A stretch of 60,539 nucleotides of DNA, from positions 104,845-165,383 of the forward strand of contig NZ_KI915000.1 in the NCBI RefSeq assembly GCF_000520595.1, read 5' to 3'. Source of the DNA: Arthrobacter sp. H5. GTDB lineage: Bacteria; Actinomycetota; Actinomycetes; Actinomycetales; Micrococcaceae. Below are positions 50,225 through 59,444 of the stretch, piece by piece. The translations under genes and the position numbers were made by a program. The notes below the pieces were generated by a model that was not told the origin of the DNA, searched no databases, and saw only the letters and a list, made by a program, of their open reading frames with translations. Within the stretch, counting starts at the first letter, position 1. Every line of letters starts with the position of its first letter.

Positions 50225-50800
50225 GTGCTGATTTCAGACCGCGACATCCGAACCGAAATTGCCGGCGAGCGAATTGTGCTCGATCCCTATGACCCGGCGA
50301 TGGTCCAGCCGTCCAGTGTGGATGTGCGCATTGACCGCTACTTCCGGCTTTTCGACAACCACAAGTACGCGCATATCGATCCGGCCGAGGACCAGCCGGA
50401 TCTGACCCGGCTGGTTGAGGTTGCCCCGGATGAGCCGTTCATCCTGCACCCGGGCGAATTTGTGCTCGGCTCCACCTACGAAACGGTAACGCTTCCCCAC
50501 GACATCGCTGCCCGGCTGGAGGGCAAATCCTCGCTGGGACGGCTTGGCCTGCTGACCCACTCCACCGCCGGTTTCATTGACCCAGGGTTCTCTGGCCACG
50601 TGACACTCGAGCTGTCCAACATGGCTACGCTGCCGATCAAGCTGTGGCCCGGATCCAAAATCGGCCAGCTGTGCTTCTTCAAACTCACGTCTCCCGCCGA
50701 ATATCCCTACGGATCCGGCAAGTATGGAAACAGGTACCAGGGGCAACGCGGCCCGACGGCGTCGCGGAGCCACCTCAACTTCCACCGGACGGACATTTAG
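50225..50800 (+). CDS. dcd: dCTP deaminase
   Basis: A 191-residue trimeric enzyme. [20 protein letters not shown] and PSSVDVRID open the fold, [20 protein letters not shown] contains the catalytic Glu and the nucleotide-binding loop, [14 protein letters not shown] and [10 protein letters not shown] complete it. It converts dCTP to dUTP, and the mycobacterial homologue hydrolyses onward to dUMP, so bifunctionality is possible. The GTG start is leaderless-type; the gene lies 22 nt after kynA but is likely independently transcribed. Confidence 0.95.
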   Translation: MLISDRDIRTEIAGERIVLDPYDPAMVQPSSVDVRIDRYFRLFDNHKYAHIDPAEDQPDLTRLVEVAPDEPFILHPGEFVLGSTYETVTLPHDIAARLEGKSSLGRLGLLTHSTAGFIDPGFSGHVTLELSNMATLPIKLWPGSKIGQLCFFKLTSPAEYPYGSGKYGNRYQGQRGPTASRSHLNFHRTDI

Positions 50801-50933
50801 CCTCCCTCCCCGTGTCGCACTCGATACCGGTCAGCGCACTTACTTCCGGCAGGCGCGCCGCATATATCGGGTGCGGCAGCGGTCGCGCAAATCAGGCGCG
50901 GCAACGTGGAAGAGGCGCAGCAGGGGGAAACGC

Positions 50934-52286
50934 TTAGTGGGAGGGCACGACGGCGGGAGTCACCTTGGCGGGTGGCTTCACGGGGAGCAGCACCAGTAGG
51001 CCGGCGAGCAGGACCACCAGAATCCCGACGATTCCATAGAGTTGTCCGCCGAAAATGGTGATCGAGAGAGCGAAGAGGGCGGGCGCGAGGAAGCTGACTG
51101 CACGGCCGGTTGTCGCATAGAGCCCAAAGAGCTCGCCCTCTTCGCCGGCAGGTGCAAGCCGGGCCAGGTACGCCCGTGAAGAAGCCTGGGCAGGGCCAAC
51201 AAAGAGTGTCAGCATGAGACCGAATATCCAGAACGTCGTGTCGCCGGTCCACTGAAATCCGAAGACCTCGAACGTGGAGACGCCGAGCACCAGCACGGCA
51301 GTCCCGGCTATCAAAAGTCCAATCAGCGCCACGATAATCACCCGCTTGGGCCCCAGCCGGTCATCAAAGTAACCACCGATCACCGCGCCGATCGCGGCAA
51401 TCACATTGCCGACAATCGCAAACACAATGACCTCACTGAGTGAAAATCCGAAGGTTCCCGCGGCGATCACGCCGCCAAAGGTAAACACAGCGGCAAGTCC
51501 GTCGCGGAAGATTGCGCTCGCCAGAAGAAAGTAAATGGTGTGCGGACTGGATTTGAAGATCGCCTTCACCCGGCGGACCAGCAGTCCGTAGGAGGCAAGG
51601 AATCCCAGCTGCGCCGCCTGCTGCTGCCTCGGCACTTCGGGAACCACAAACATCACGGGCAACGCGAACGCCAGGAACCAGATTGCGGAAAAGACCGCAA
51701 CCAGGCGGATGTTCAGGCCATCGGCCGTGTTGGAGCCAAACCAGTCGACCACAGGCTGGACAAAGGCCACAAGCACCAGGATCAGCGCGATGATGCCGCC
51801 CACATAGCCCATGGCCCAGCCGAACCCGCTGATGCGGCCAACGCTGGCAGGCGTGGAGATTTGGGACAGCATCGCGTTGTAGTTCACTCCCGCAAACTCA
51901 AAGAAAATACTGGCGAGCGCAATCAACGCCACGCCGAGGATGAGCAGTTCCGGGCGGGGATAGACGAAAAAGCACAGTGCCATCAGGACTGCCACCACAA
52001 GGCTGTTGACACCGAGCCACAGTTTGCGCCGGCCACCGGCGTCCGACCGCTGACCGGTCACCGGCGCAAGGAGCGCGATCAGAAGTCCGGCAACCGCGAG
52101 TCCCCAGCCAAGCACAGTGGACGCCTGAGCTTCTCCGCCGAACGCGTCGGAGGTGAGGTACACGGTGAAGACAAAGGTCACCATGACGGCGTTGAAGGCA
52201 GCCGAGCCCCAGTCCCACGACGCCCAGGCGAGCACTGGTCTGGAGAATATGCGGTGGGAAGCAGGTTTGGCAACGGAAGTGCTCAT
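50934..52286 (-). CDS. MFS transporter (UMF1/Atg22-like)
   Basis: A 450-residue protein with about 12 transmembrane helices. WASWDWGSAAFNAVMVTFVF, VTGQRSDAGGRRKLWL and AGVNYNAMLSQI are typical of the UMF1/Atg22-like subgroup. The start chosen is ATG 52286 (MSTSVAK), because TAGCAT ends 7 nt before it; the long reading from 52397 runs through that promoter. Substrate unknown; relatives include amino-acid or drug exporters. Confidence 0.85.
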   Translation of the reverse strand: MSTSVAKPASHRIFSRPVLAWASWDWGSAAFNAVMVTFVFTVYLTSDAFGGEAQASTVLGWGLAVAGLLIALLAPVTGQRSDAGGRRKLWLGVNSLVVAVLMALCFFVYPRPELLILGVALIALASIFFEFAGVNYNAMLSQISTPASVGRISGFGWAMGYVGGIIALILVLVAFVQPVVDWFGSNTADGLNIRLVAVFSAIWFLAFALPVMFVVPEVPRQQQAAQLGFLASYGLLVRRVKAIFKSSPHTIYFLLASAIFRDGLAAVFTFGGVIAAGTFGFSLSEVIVFAIVGNVIAAIGAVIGGYFDDRLGPKRVIIVALIGLLIAGTAVLVLGVSTFEVFGFQWTGDTTFWIFGLMLTLFVGPAQASSRAYLARLAPAGEEGELFGLYATTGRAVSFLAPALFALSITIFGGQLYGIVGILVVLLAGLLVLLPVKPPAKVTPAVVPSH

Positions 52287-52400
52287 ATCGTGCATGCTAT
52301 CCGGTTCACGTACCCCAACCGGTGCAGCACGCTGTTTATTCCCAACGGCAGGTGACTTTTGCACTGGGCTGATCACGTCCACCCGGCTGTATGCCAAGGG

Positions 52401-52406
52401 TAGAAT
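52401..52406 (+). promoter_or_regulatory. Candidate -10 element of the Mrp operon promoter
   Basis: TAGAAT is a good -10 match about 60 nt before the mnhA start. The -35 is not obvious. Confidence 0.35.
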
Positions 52407-52463
52407 AGATCAAAGCCCTTGACCGTCAGCTGACCGTCTCATGTGAGAGATCAGGAGATCATC

Positions 52464-55463
52464 GTGCTCATCGTGCTCATCGCCTTGTTTGCGGTGGCAC
52501 TTGCGGCGCCCCTGATCTTCCAGCGGATGGGTCGTTCCGCCTTCTACGTCCTGGCCGCCGTACCGGCCGCGGGTTTCGTCTGGCTCATTGGAACTTACAG
52601 CCGGTACACCGGGGACAATCAGGCCCTGGCCAACGGGCAGCCCAATGCGCCGCCGTCGTCGGTGGTTTCCTGGATACCGGGACTGCAGCTGGAACTCGCG
52701 TTCCGTCTGGACGCGCTATCGGCGCTGATGTCGATTCTCATCCTGGGGGTCGGCGCCCTGGTTCTCTTCTACTGTGCCCGGTACTTCAAGCAGGACGACC
52801 CCAATATCGGCCCGTTTGGCGCACAGCTGCTGGCGTTTGCCGGTGCAATGTTCGGGCTGGTCATCGCCGATAACCTCATTCTGTTGTTTATCTTCTGGGA
52901 ACTGACCACGGTTCTGTCCTACCTGCTGATCGGATACTCCCGCCACCGGCTTGCGGCCCGGCGTGCGGCCCTCCAGGCGCTTATCGTCACCACCTTTGGC
53001 GGTCTGACTATGCTGGTGGGCCTCATCATGCTCGGAGAGACGGCCGAGACCTACCGGCTCTCCGACATCCTCGCCCGCGCGGAAAGCCTGACGGGCCCTC
53101 TTCTCGACATCGCCGTTGTACTTGTTCTGGTGGGGGCGGTTTCCAAATCGGCCCTCGTTCCGTTCCACTTCTGGCTTCCGGGAGCAATGGCGGCTCCCAC
53201 TCCTGTCAGTGCGTACCTGCACGCCGCGGCAATGGTCAAGGCCGGCATCTATCTGATAGCGAGGTTTGCTCCGGGATTCGCCGAAACAACTTTCTGGCTT
53301 CCCATGGTGATGGTGCTTGGCCTCGCAACCATGCTCATTGGCGGCTGGCGGGCGCTGCGCCAGCATGACCTTAAGCTCCTGCTCGCCTACGGGACGGTCA
53401 GCCAGCTCGGCTTCCTCACCATGGTGGTGGGACTTGGCGGGCCGGAAGGTGCGCTCGCGGGGCTGGGCCTCCTGCTGGCGCACGGGTTTTTTAAGGCAAC
53501 GCTCTTTCTGGTGGTCGGCATTATTGACCATCAGTCGGGAACCCGGGATATCCGGAAGCTGGCCGGCCTGGGTCGTTCGGCGCCCATCCTCGCCGGAGTC
53601 TCCGTGATTGCAGCCGCGTCGATGGCGGGTGTTCCGCCACTGTTTGGCTTCGTGGCGAAGGAATCGGTGTACGAGACCTTTGTGCACGCCGCCGAAACGG
53701 GGCCGGCGGGCGTGGTCCTGCTCAGCGGAGTGGTCCTGGGTTCAATTCTCACCTTCGCCTACAGCGCACGGTTTGTCTGGGGCGGATTCGCGGGGAAGGG
53801 CCGGGAGGCAACGCCGTTCAAGCGCGTGGAGGGGGCCTTCCTGTTTGCGCCGGCGCTGCTGACTGTTGCCACAGTGGTGTTTGGGGTCTGGCCCACTCCG
53901 TTGGATGCCATCATTCAGCCCTACACCACCTTGTTCGAGCCCGACGGCGAACCGGCGCACCTTGCGCTGTGGCACGGCGTGACGCCGGCGCTCATCCTGT
54001 CCCTGCTCACCATCGCTGCCGGACTGGCGCTCTTCTGGTTCCGCGAGAGAATGGAAAGGACCCAGAGCCGGCTTCCACTGTTGGTGGACAACGAGCGGGG
54101 CTACAAGAACATCATCGGCGCGCTCGATGACGCGGCCGTGTGGATCACCGGCCGAACCCAGCGTGGTTCGCTCGCGTTCTATCTGTTTGTCATTCTGACC
54201 ATGGCTATCGTCACCCCACTGGCAGCGTTGGTGTTCTACGATGCGCCCCTGCCGGATCAGTGGCACTGGGCCGACTCGCCCGCCCAGGCCGTTGCCGGCG
54301 TCGTCATTATCCTGGGGGCCTTCGCCGCCGTCCGGGCCAACAAGCGGTTTATGGCGGTCCTGATGGTCGGTGTGACCGGCTATGGAATGGCGCTGGTTTT
54401 TGCGCTGCAGGGGGCGCCAGACCTCGCGCTGACCCAGCTGTTGGTTGAAACAATCGTCTTGGTGGCCTTTGTGCTTGCGCTCCGCTCCCTGCCGGCACGG
54501 CTGTGGCAACGCGAGCCGGGGCGGAAATACAGGGTACTGCGCGCCGTCCTCGGATTGTCTTTTGGGCTGGTGATGGCCGCTATCGCGATGTCCGCGATGG
54601 CTTCGCGGGTCGCCACACCCATTTCGCTCGAGTTTCCCGGCCTTGCCTACAACGACGGCGGAGGCGAAAACATAGTCAACGTCACCCTCGTGGATATCCG
54701 GGCCTGGGACACCTTCGGCGAAATCTCAGTGTTGGCCATCGCCGCAACCGGCGTGGCGAGCCTGATCTTCATCCGCGGACGAGGGGACGGCCGGATCAGG
54801 GCACATGGGGTGAAGAGCGGTTCTGTAGACCGCGGGCAGGAGCACATCGACGAGTTCGGCCGGGAAGCAGCCGCGCTGGCGCTGGCGAAGAAGTTCTCCA
54901 CCGTTGCGCGCGACGCGTGGCTTGTTGCCGGGCGCACCCTTGCCCCGGAGCGCCGCTCCATCATCTTCGAAGTGGTTACCAGACTGCTGTTCCACTCGAT
55001 CATCATCTTTTCAATCTATCTGCTGCTCGCGGGCCATAACCTGCCGGGAGGCGGCTTCGCAGGAGGTCTGATGGCGGGGCTCGCCTTGACTATCCGCTAC
55101 CTGGCAGGGGGGCGCTTTGAACTTGCCGAGGCAAGTCCCATCAGCGCGGGACTGCTCCTGGGCGCGGGCCTGGCGACGGCCTCCCTCACAGCGATCACAC
55201 CGGTGATCCTCGGCGGCGCGGTATTCCAAAGCGCCATTATCGAATTCACCTGGCCGGTCTTCGGGGACATCAAATTTGTCACCTCAACCATTTTCGATAT
55301 CGGCGTCTACATGGTGGTTGTGGGGCTGGTGCTCGATGTGCTCCGCAGCCTCGGCTCCGAAATAGACGAGCGCAGCGAGGGCCAGTCCGCATCCGCAGAC
55401 CCGGCAGGGATGAAGGCCCAACATCAGGAGCATTCCGAGTCCGGCGAGGAGGTTGTGAGGTGA
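52464..55463 (+). CDS. mnhA: Na+/H+ antiporter (Mrp) subunit A fused to subunit B
   Basis: A 999-residue protein with about 24 membrane helices. The NuoL/ND5-like domain (to about 750) has LLFIFWELTTVLSYLLIGYS, FHFWLPGAMAAPTPVSAYLH and the lysine helix LLAYGTVSQLGF. The end (from about 840) is a MnhB-type domain: FHSIIIFSIYLLLAGHNLPG, GFAGGLMAGLALTIRYL. A separate mnhB is absent, so A and B are fused, as is usual in actinobacteria. GTG 52464 has AGGAG 6 nt upstream, preferred over GTG 52443. Confidence 0.92.
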   Translation: MLIVLIALFAVALAAPLIFQRMGRSAFYVLAAVPAAGFVWLIGTYSRYTGDNQALANGQPNAPPSSVVSWIPGLQLELAFRLDALSALMSILILGVGALVLFYCARYFKQDDPNIGPFGAQLLAFAGAMFGLVIADNLILLFIFWELTTVLSYLLIGYSRHRLAARRAALQALIVTTFGGLTMLVGLIMLGETAETYRLSDILARAESLTGPLLDIAVVLVLVGAVSKSALVPFHFWLPGAMAAPTPVSAYLHAAAMVKAGIYLIARFAPGFAETTFWLPMVMVLGLATMLIGGWRALRQHDLKLLLAYGTVSQLGFLTMVVGLGGPEGALAGLGLLLAHGFFKATLFLVVGIIDHQSGTRDIRKLAGLGRSAPILAGVSVIAAASMAGVPPLFGFVAKESVYETFVHAAETGPAGVVLLSGVVLGSILTFAYSARFVWGGFAGKGREATPFKRVEGAFLFAPALLTVATVVFGVWPTPLDAIIQPYTTLFEPDGEPAHLALWHGVTPALILSLLTIAAGLALFWFRERMERTQSRLPLLVDNERGYKNIIGALDDAAVWITGRTQRGSLAFYLFVILTMAIVTPLAALVFYDAPLPDQWHWADSPAQAVAGVVIILGAFAAVRANKRFMAVLMVGVTGYGMALVFALQGAPDLALTQLLVETIVLVAFVLALRSLPARLWQREPGRKYRVLRAVLGLSFGLVMAAIAMSAMASRVATPISLEFPGLAYNDGGGENIVNVTLVDIRAWDTFGEISVLAIAATGVASLIFIRGRGDGRIRAHGVKSGSVDRGQEHIDEFGREAAALALAKKFSTVARDAWLVAGRTLAPERRSIIFEVVTRLLFHSIIIFSIYLLLAGHNLPGGGFAGGLMAGLALTIRYLAGGRFELAEASPISAGLLLGAGLATASLTAITPVILGGAVFQSAIIEFTWPVFGDIKFVTSTIFDIGVYMVVVGLVLDVLRSLGSEIDERSEGQSASADPAGMKAQHQEHSESGEEVVR

Positions 55464-55945
55464 GCGTCAACATTACGTTGCTCGTGGTGATGGCAGCCCT
55501 CTTCGCGGCCGGGATCTACCTGCTGCTCGAGCGAAGCCTGACCCGTGTGCTGCTGGGCCTGATCCTCCTGGCGAACGGAGCCAACATCCTGCTGCTGTCC
55601 ACCGGCGGTTTCGCGGGCCTGGCACCGCTCTATGACGCCGATATCGCACCTGAGGAGTACAACGATCCGCTCCCGCAGGCATTGATCCTCACCTCCATTG
55701 TGATTTCCTTTGCCGTCACGGCATTCATGCTCGGCATCATCTACCGATCCTGGATCCTTGGCCGGCAGGACGAGGTCCAGGACGACATCGAAGACCGCAG
55801 AGTGGCGGGCCAAGGCAGCTTCGACGCCGAGGACGACGCCGATGTGCCCATCGAAACCACCGAGTTCACACCGGTCGAAGAGGCAGAAGAAGCACCCGGT
55901 TCGCAACGGCCCGGACTCGCACAGGATACAAAGGAGTCGCGGTGA
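55460..55945 (+). CDS. mnhC: Na+/H+ antiporter (Mrp) subunit C
   Basis: A 161-residue NuoK-like protein with three helices (LVVMAALFAAGIYLLLERSL, LGLILLANGANILLLSTGGF, ALILTSIVISFAVTAFMLGI) and a long acidic tail from about 115 (EDDADVPIETTEF). The GTG overlaps the mnhA stop. Subunit C is an essential part of the hetero-oligomeric antiporter. Confidence 0.93.
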   Translation: MSVNITLLVVMAALFAAGIYLLLERSLTRVLLGLILLANGANILLLSTGGFAGLAPLYDADIAPEEYNDPLPQALILTSIVISFAVTAFMLGIIYRSWILGRQDEVQDDIEDRRVAGQGSFDAEDDADVPIETTEFTPVEEAEEAPGSQRPGLAQDTKESR

Positions 55946-57552
55946 ATATCTCCAACCTGGCTCCACTGGCAGTGGTCCTGCCGTTCCTTGGTGCGGCGAT
56001 CGCCTTCGTGCTCATCCGCCACTCACGGTCCCAGCGGGCTGTCAGCATCTCGACGCTCAGCCTGACCTTGCTGGTGGAACTGTTCCTCCTCTTCAACGCG
56101 GCCGGGCACGGAACCACCGCAGTCTTCATTGGCGGCTGGCCCGCTCCTTTCGGCATCACCATGGTGGTGGATCAGTTTTCGGCTTTGATGCTGGTTGTCT
56201 CTTCGGCAGTGAGCCTTGCTGTGCTGATCTATGCCACAGGCCAGGGTATGGCGGATGGTGATGAAGACGGACCCATTTCCATCTTCCATCCCACGTACCT
56301 GATCCTGGTTGCCGGCGTCTCCAACGCGTTCCTCTCCGGGGATCTCTTCAACCTCTACGTTGGATTCGAGATCCTGCTGACGGCAAGCTATGTGCTGATG
56401 ACTCTCGGTGGAACCAGCCCACGCATCAGGGCCGGGGTCACCTACGTGGTGGTGAGCGTTGTCTCCTCCTTGCTGTTCCTGATAGCCATCGCGATGATTT
56501 ACGCGGCAACGGGCACCATCAATATGGCGGATTTGTCATTGAAACTGGCCGAAATAGACCCGGCAACCCAGCTGATGCTCCACCTCATGCTCCTCGTCGC
56601 CTTTGGTATCAAGGCGGCGGTCTTCCCGCTGTCCTTCTGGCTTCCCGACTCCTATCCGACAGCGCCGGCACCGGTCACCGCAGTGTTCGCGGGGCTGCTG
56701 ACCAAGGTGGGCGTGTACGCCATGGTCCGCACGGAAACCCTCCTGTTCCCGGGCGACCGCATCAACACCCTGCTCATGATCGTGGCACTGCTTACCATGA
56801 TCGTTGGAATACTGGGAGCGCTTGCGCAATCGGACATCAAACGTATGCTCTCCTTCACCCTGGTCAGCCATATCGGGTTCATGGTCTTTGGTCTGGCCAT
56901 CTCCACCGTGATCGGCCTCGGCGCAGCTGTGTACTACGTGGCCCACCACATTATTGTTCAAACCAGTCTTTTCCTGGTGACCGGACTCATTGAACGGCGG
57001 GGCGGCACCGCAAACATGGACCGGCTGGGCGGGCTGGCCAAGCTGTCACCGATCCTGGGCGTGCTCTTCTTCATCCCCGCCATGAACCTGGCCGGCATAC
57101 CGCCCTTCTCCGGTTTCCTGGGAAAGCTGGGCCTGCTGCAGGCAGGGGTGGAACTGGGAACGCCGGTTGCCTATTTGCTGGTCGGGGCCAGCGTGCTCAC
57201 CAGCCTGATCACACTCCTCACCATCGCAAGGGTCTGGAACCGGGCATTCTGGCGCAGGCCCGAGGATGCCACCCACCCGGATCCCATCCTGATGGCCAGC
57301 AAAGAAGACGGCACCGCGGTGAGGACCTCACGGCATGTGATCTCGCGCAGCAGCGGGCGGTTCGCCGGCCGTGCAGCAGTCAACCTGCTGCCGCGCACCA
57401 TGGTGGGTCCCACCATTGGCCTTGTCGCGATGGGTGTGTCCCTCACACTGCTTGCAGGACCGCTGTTTTCGCTCAGTGACCAGGCGGCACAGGAGATGCT
57501 TGAGCGCACCCCGTACATCGACGCGGTACTTGGCGAGGGGACGGCACCATGA
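55942..57552 (+). CDS. mnhD: Na+/H+ antiporter (Mrp) subunit D
   Basis: A 536-residue NuoM/N-like subunit with about 14 helices. LFNLYVGFEILLTASYVLMT carries the conserved Glu, FPLSFWLPDSYPTAPAPVTA the proton-path loop, and SDIKRMLSFTLVSHIGFMV the lysine helix. With subunit A it forms the ion-translocating pair. The start overlaps mnhC by 4 nt. Confidence 0.94.
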   Translation: MNISNLAPLAVVLPFLGAAIAFVLIRHSRSQRAVSISTLSLTLLVELFLLFNAAGHGTTAVFIGGWPAPFGITMVVDQFSALMLVVSSAVSLAVLIYATGQGMADGDEDGPISIFHPTYLILVAGVSNAFLSGDLFNLYVGFEILLTASYVLMTLGGTSPRIRAGVTYVVVSVVSSLLFLIAIAMIYAATGTINMADLSLKLAEIDPATQLMLHLMLLVAFGIKAAVFPLSFWLPDSYPTAPAPVTAVFAGLLTKVGVYAMVRTETLLFPGDRINTLLMIVALLTMIVGILGALAQSDIKRMLSFTLVSHIGFMVFGLAISTVIGLGAAVYYVAHHIIVQTSLFLVTGLIERRGGTANMDRLGGLAKLSPILGVLFFIPAMNLAGIPPFSGFLGKLGLLQAGVELGTPVAYLLVGASVLTSLITLLTIARVWNRAFWRRPEDATHPDPILMASKEDGTAVRTSRHVISRSSGRFAGRAAVNLLPRTMVGPTIGLVAMGVSLTLLAGPLFSLSDQAAQEMLERTPYIDAVLGEGTAP

Positions 57553-58118
57553 CCCGCCAGCGGATACCATTCATCACCGAACTGCCGCTGATTATCTGGC
57601 TGGTAATTGTGTGGGGCGCGCTGTGGCAGGACTTCAGCCTCGGTAACCTGATTTTCGGTGCCCTCATTGCGTTTGCCGTGGCCAACCTGTTCTACCTCCC
57701 GCCGGTGGAGCTCAGCGGCCGGTTCAACCCGCTGTACGCGGCGGGCTTTGCCGGACGGTTTCTCTACAAACTGGTGGTTGCGAGCTTTGAAGTCTTCTGG
57801 CTTTCGCTGAGGTATGGGCCGCGGCTCAAGAACGCAGTGGTGGCGGTCAAACTACGCAGCCCGTCCGACCTGTTGGTCACCGCGACGGGGCACGCCATCT
57901 CCCTGATCCCCGGTTCCCTGGTGGTGGAGGTGGACCGGTCCACGTCAACTCTTTACCTCCATTGCCTCAATGTGTCCACGCCCGCGGAAGCCGACCGCGT
58001 CAGGCGGGACGTCCGTAGAACCGAAGAGTGGTTGATCCGTGTGATGGGTACCCGGGAGGATCTTGCGATTCTGCGCACGGAGGAGCGCTTCGAGAAGGAA
58101 AGGGCGGCAGGAACATGA
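57549..58118 (+). CDS. mnhE: Na+/H+ antiporter (Mrp) subunit E
   Basis: A 189-residue subunit. Two N-terminal helices (about 10-55 and 75-95), then a cytoplasmic domain with LVTATGHAISLIPGSLVVEV and VDRSTSTLYLHCLNVSTPAE, family hallmarks. The ATG overlaps the mnhD stop and its own stop overlaps mnhF. Confidence 0.92.
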   Translation: MTRQRIPFITELPLIIWLVIVWGALWQDFSLGNLIFGALIAFAVANLFYLPPVELSGRFNPLYAAGFAGRFLYKLVVASFEVFWLSLRYGPRLKNAVVAVKLRSPSDLLVTATGHAISLIPGSLVVEVDRSTSTLYLHCLNVSTPAEADRVRRDVRRTEEWLIRVMGTREDLAILRTEERFEKERAAGT

Positions 58119-58372
58119 CCATCGTGGTTTGGATTGTGGGGGCAATTCTGGGGGTCGCCGCCCTGTGCGCCGTCTACCGTGTGGCACGCGGCCCGTCGAT
58201 TCTGGACCGGGTGCTAGCACTGGATGTGCTTCTCGCCATCATCGGAGGAGCGCTTGCGGTGGACATGGCCGTCAACGGTCACCTCGATAATCTGGTGCCG
58301 CTGGTGGCCATCTCGGTGATCGGTTTCATCGGATCGGTGACAGTTGCGCGGTTTGTCACGGAAAGGAAGTGA
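58115..58372 (+). CDS. mnhF: Na+/H+ antiporter (Mrp) subunit F
   Basis: An 85-residue protein of three helices with the family core RVARGPSILDRVLALDVLLA (the Gly-Pro-Asp-Asp region) and IGFIGSVTVARFV. The ATG at 58115 overlaps the mnhE stop (ATGA), so the longer reading from 58028 is rejected. Confidence 0.93.
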   Translation: MTIVVWIVGAILGVAALCAVYRVARGPSILDRVLALDVLLAIIGGALAVDMAVNGHLDNLVPLVAISVIGFIGSVTVARFVTERK

Positions 58373-58375
58373 GTC

Positions 58376-58756
58376 GTGGCTGATTTGGTCTCTGACGTCA
58401 TGGTTGCGTCCCTGATGATTGGCGGGGCTCTCATGTCCCTGGCCGCCGCCGTCGGGCTCCTGCGTTTCCCTGACCTGATGGCCCGCATGCACGCGGCCAC
58501 CAAACCGCAGGTGCTCGGCCTGCTGTTCTTCCTGCTGGCAATTGCGGTACAGCAACGCAGTTGGCAGGTGCTTCCCGTGCTGCTCGTGGCCTGGATATTC
58601 CAGATCCTCACGGTTCCGGTCTCCGCCCATATGGTTGGCCGTGCGGGTTACCGCACCAAACACCTTCGCAAGGACCTGCTCAGTATCGACGAGTTGGACG
58701 AAGTGGTGGAGCGGGCGGCAACCAAACGACGCGAGAGTGACCCTGCGGGGCAGTAA
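58376..58756 (+). CDS. mnhG: Na+/H+ antiporter (Mrp) subunit G
   Basis: A 126-residue last subunit, three helices with the conserved VGLLRFPDLMARMHAATKPQ and a hydrophilic C-terminal tail. It starts 3 nt after mnhF. The operon A(B)-C-D-E-F-G is complete and should expel Na+ in exchange for H+, giving salt and alkali tolerance. Confidence 0.93.
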   Translation: MADLVSDVMVASLMIGGALMSLAAAVGLLRFPDLMARMHAATKPQVLGLLFFLLAIAVQQRSWQVLPVLLVAWIFQILTVPVSAHMVGRAGYRTKHLRKDLLSIDELDEVVERAATKRRESDPAGQ

Positions 58757-58886
58757 AAGCATCCATCCGGGACAGTCACGGACCTCGGGCTTCACGGCAC
58801 GGAGGAAGCTAGCAGCAGGCCGGGGTGGCAGCTGCCGGGGCTTTCTGTGCCGCCGGCCGGGCTGCCCTGACCCCAAGCCAGCGATA

Positions 58887-59147
58887 CTAGGAAATGTGGC
58901 GGGTTTTCGCAAACCGATCGATGGCCCTTTGGGTGCTGCGGTTGGTTAGTACACGGATGGTGGTACTGACCGCGCCGGAGATCACTGCGAAAATCAGGGC
59001 CGAGCGCAGACTGTTTTCCAGACCGTCCTTGTCCTTGGGCGGCGGATTTCCAGTGGCCTTCTGCCAGATAAAGTCCACCAGTTGCGTGCCGACAAGGCCT
59101 GCTCCGATGCCCAGTCCGACGCCCAGCAGTTTGAATATCACGTTCAT
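58887..59147 (-). CDS. DUF4235 domain-containing membrane protein
   Basis: An 86-residue protein with an N-terminal hydrophobic segment (FKLLGVGLGIGAGLVGTQLV), a Pro/Lys loop (TGNPPPKDKDG) and a second helix ending in an Arg-rich stretch. This is a common actinobacterial family of unknown function. GGAGACACC precedes the ATG. It converges on the Mrp operon. Confidence 0.82.
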   Translation of the reverse strand: MNVIFKLLGVGLGIGAGLVGTQLVDFIWQKATGNPPPKDKDGLENSLRSALIFAVISGAVSTTIRVLTNRSTQRAIDRFAKTRHIS

Positions 59148-59267
59148 GGTGTCTCCTTCGATTGGGGATGCCTGTTCCTAGCCTAGCGCGGTGGGGCGGG
59201 CGGAACGACGCCGTCATGAATGCACCGGGATGGACCGCAGGTGTAGAGTTGGAGGCGCTAATAAATA

Positions 59268-59377
59268 CGACAGGGGAGCGCTGTCAAAGCATGCACCATT
59301 GCTTTGATGAGGCGCTGAGAGTGCGGACCACCGCAGACCCTCGAACCTGATCCGGCTAGTACCGGCGAAGGGAGTCG
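59268..59377 (+). ncRNA. TPP riboswitch (THI element)
   Basis: The conserved TPP aptamer landmarks are present: GGGGAGC (59274-59280), GCGCTGAGAGTGCGG (59312 on), ACCCTCGAACCTGATCCGG (59337 on) and CTAGTACCGGCGAAGGGAG (59355-59373), closed by a CGAC/GTCG P1 stem. It lies about 70 nt before the YkoE-like gene and is expected to turn thiamine-precursor uptake off when thiamine pyrophosphate is plentiful. Confidence 0.95.
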
Positions 59378-59444
59378 AGTTCTCTTAGGTGCCCGGCGGC
59401 CTGCTGGAGCACCTCCCCTCCTGTACCTCAGGAGGAAATTTCTT

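Noticed and set aside
52287-52397. N-terminal extension of the UMF1-type MFS gene
   Set aside because: It would cover a TAGCAT -10 element, and the added residues are not membrane-like; ATG 52286 fits a leaderless start.
52716-53687. 323-codon minus-strand frame opposite mnhA
   Set aside because: The mnhA frame has conserved Mrp helices; the minus reading is low-complexity and charged.
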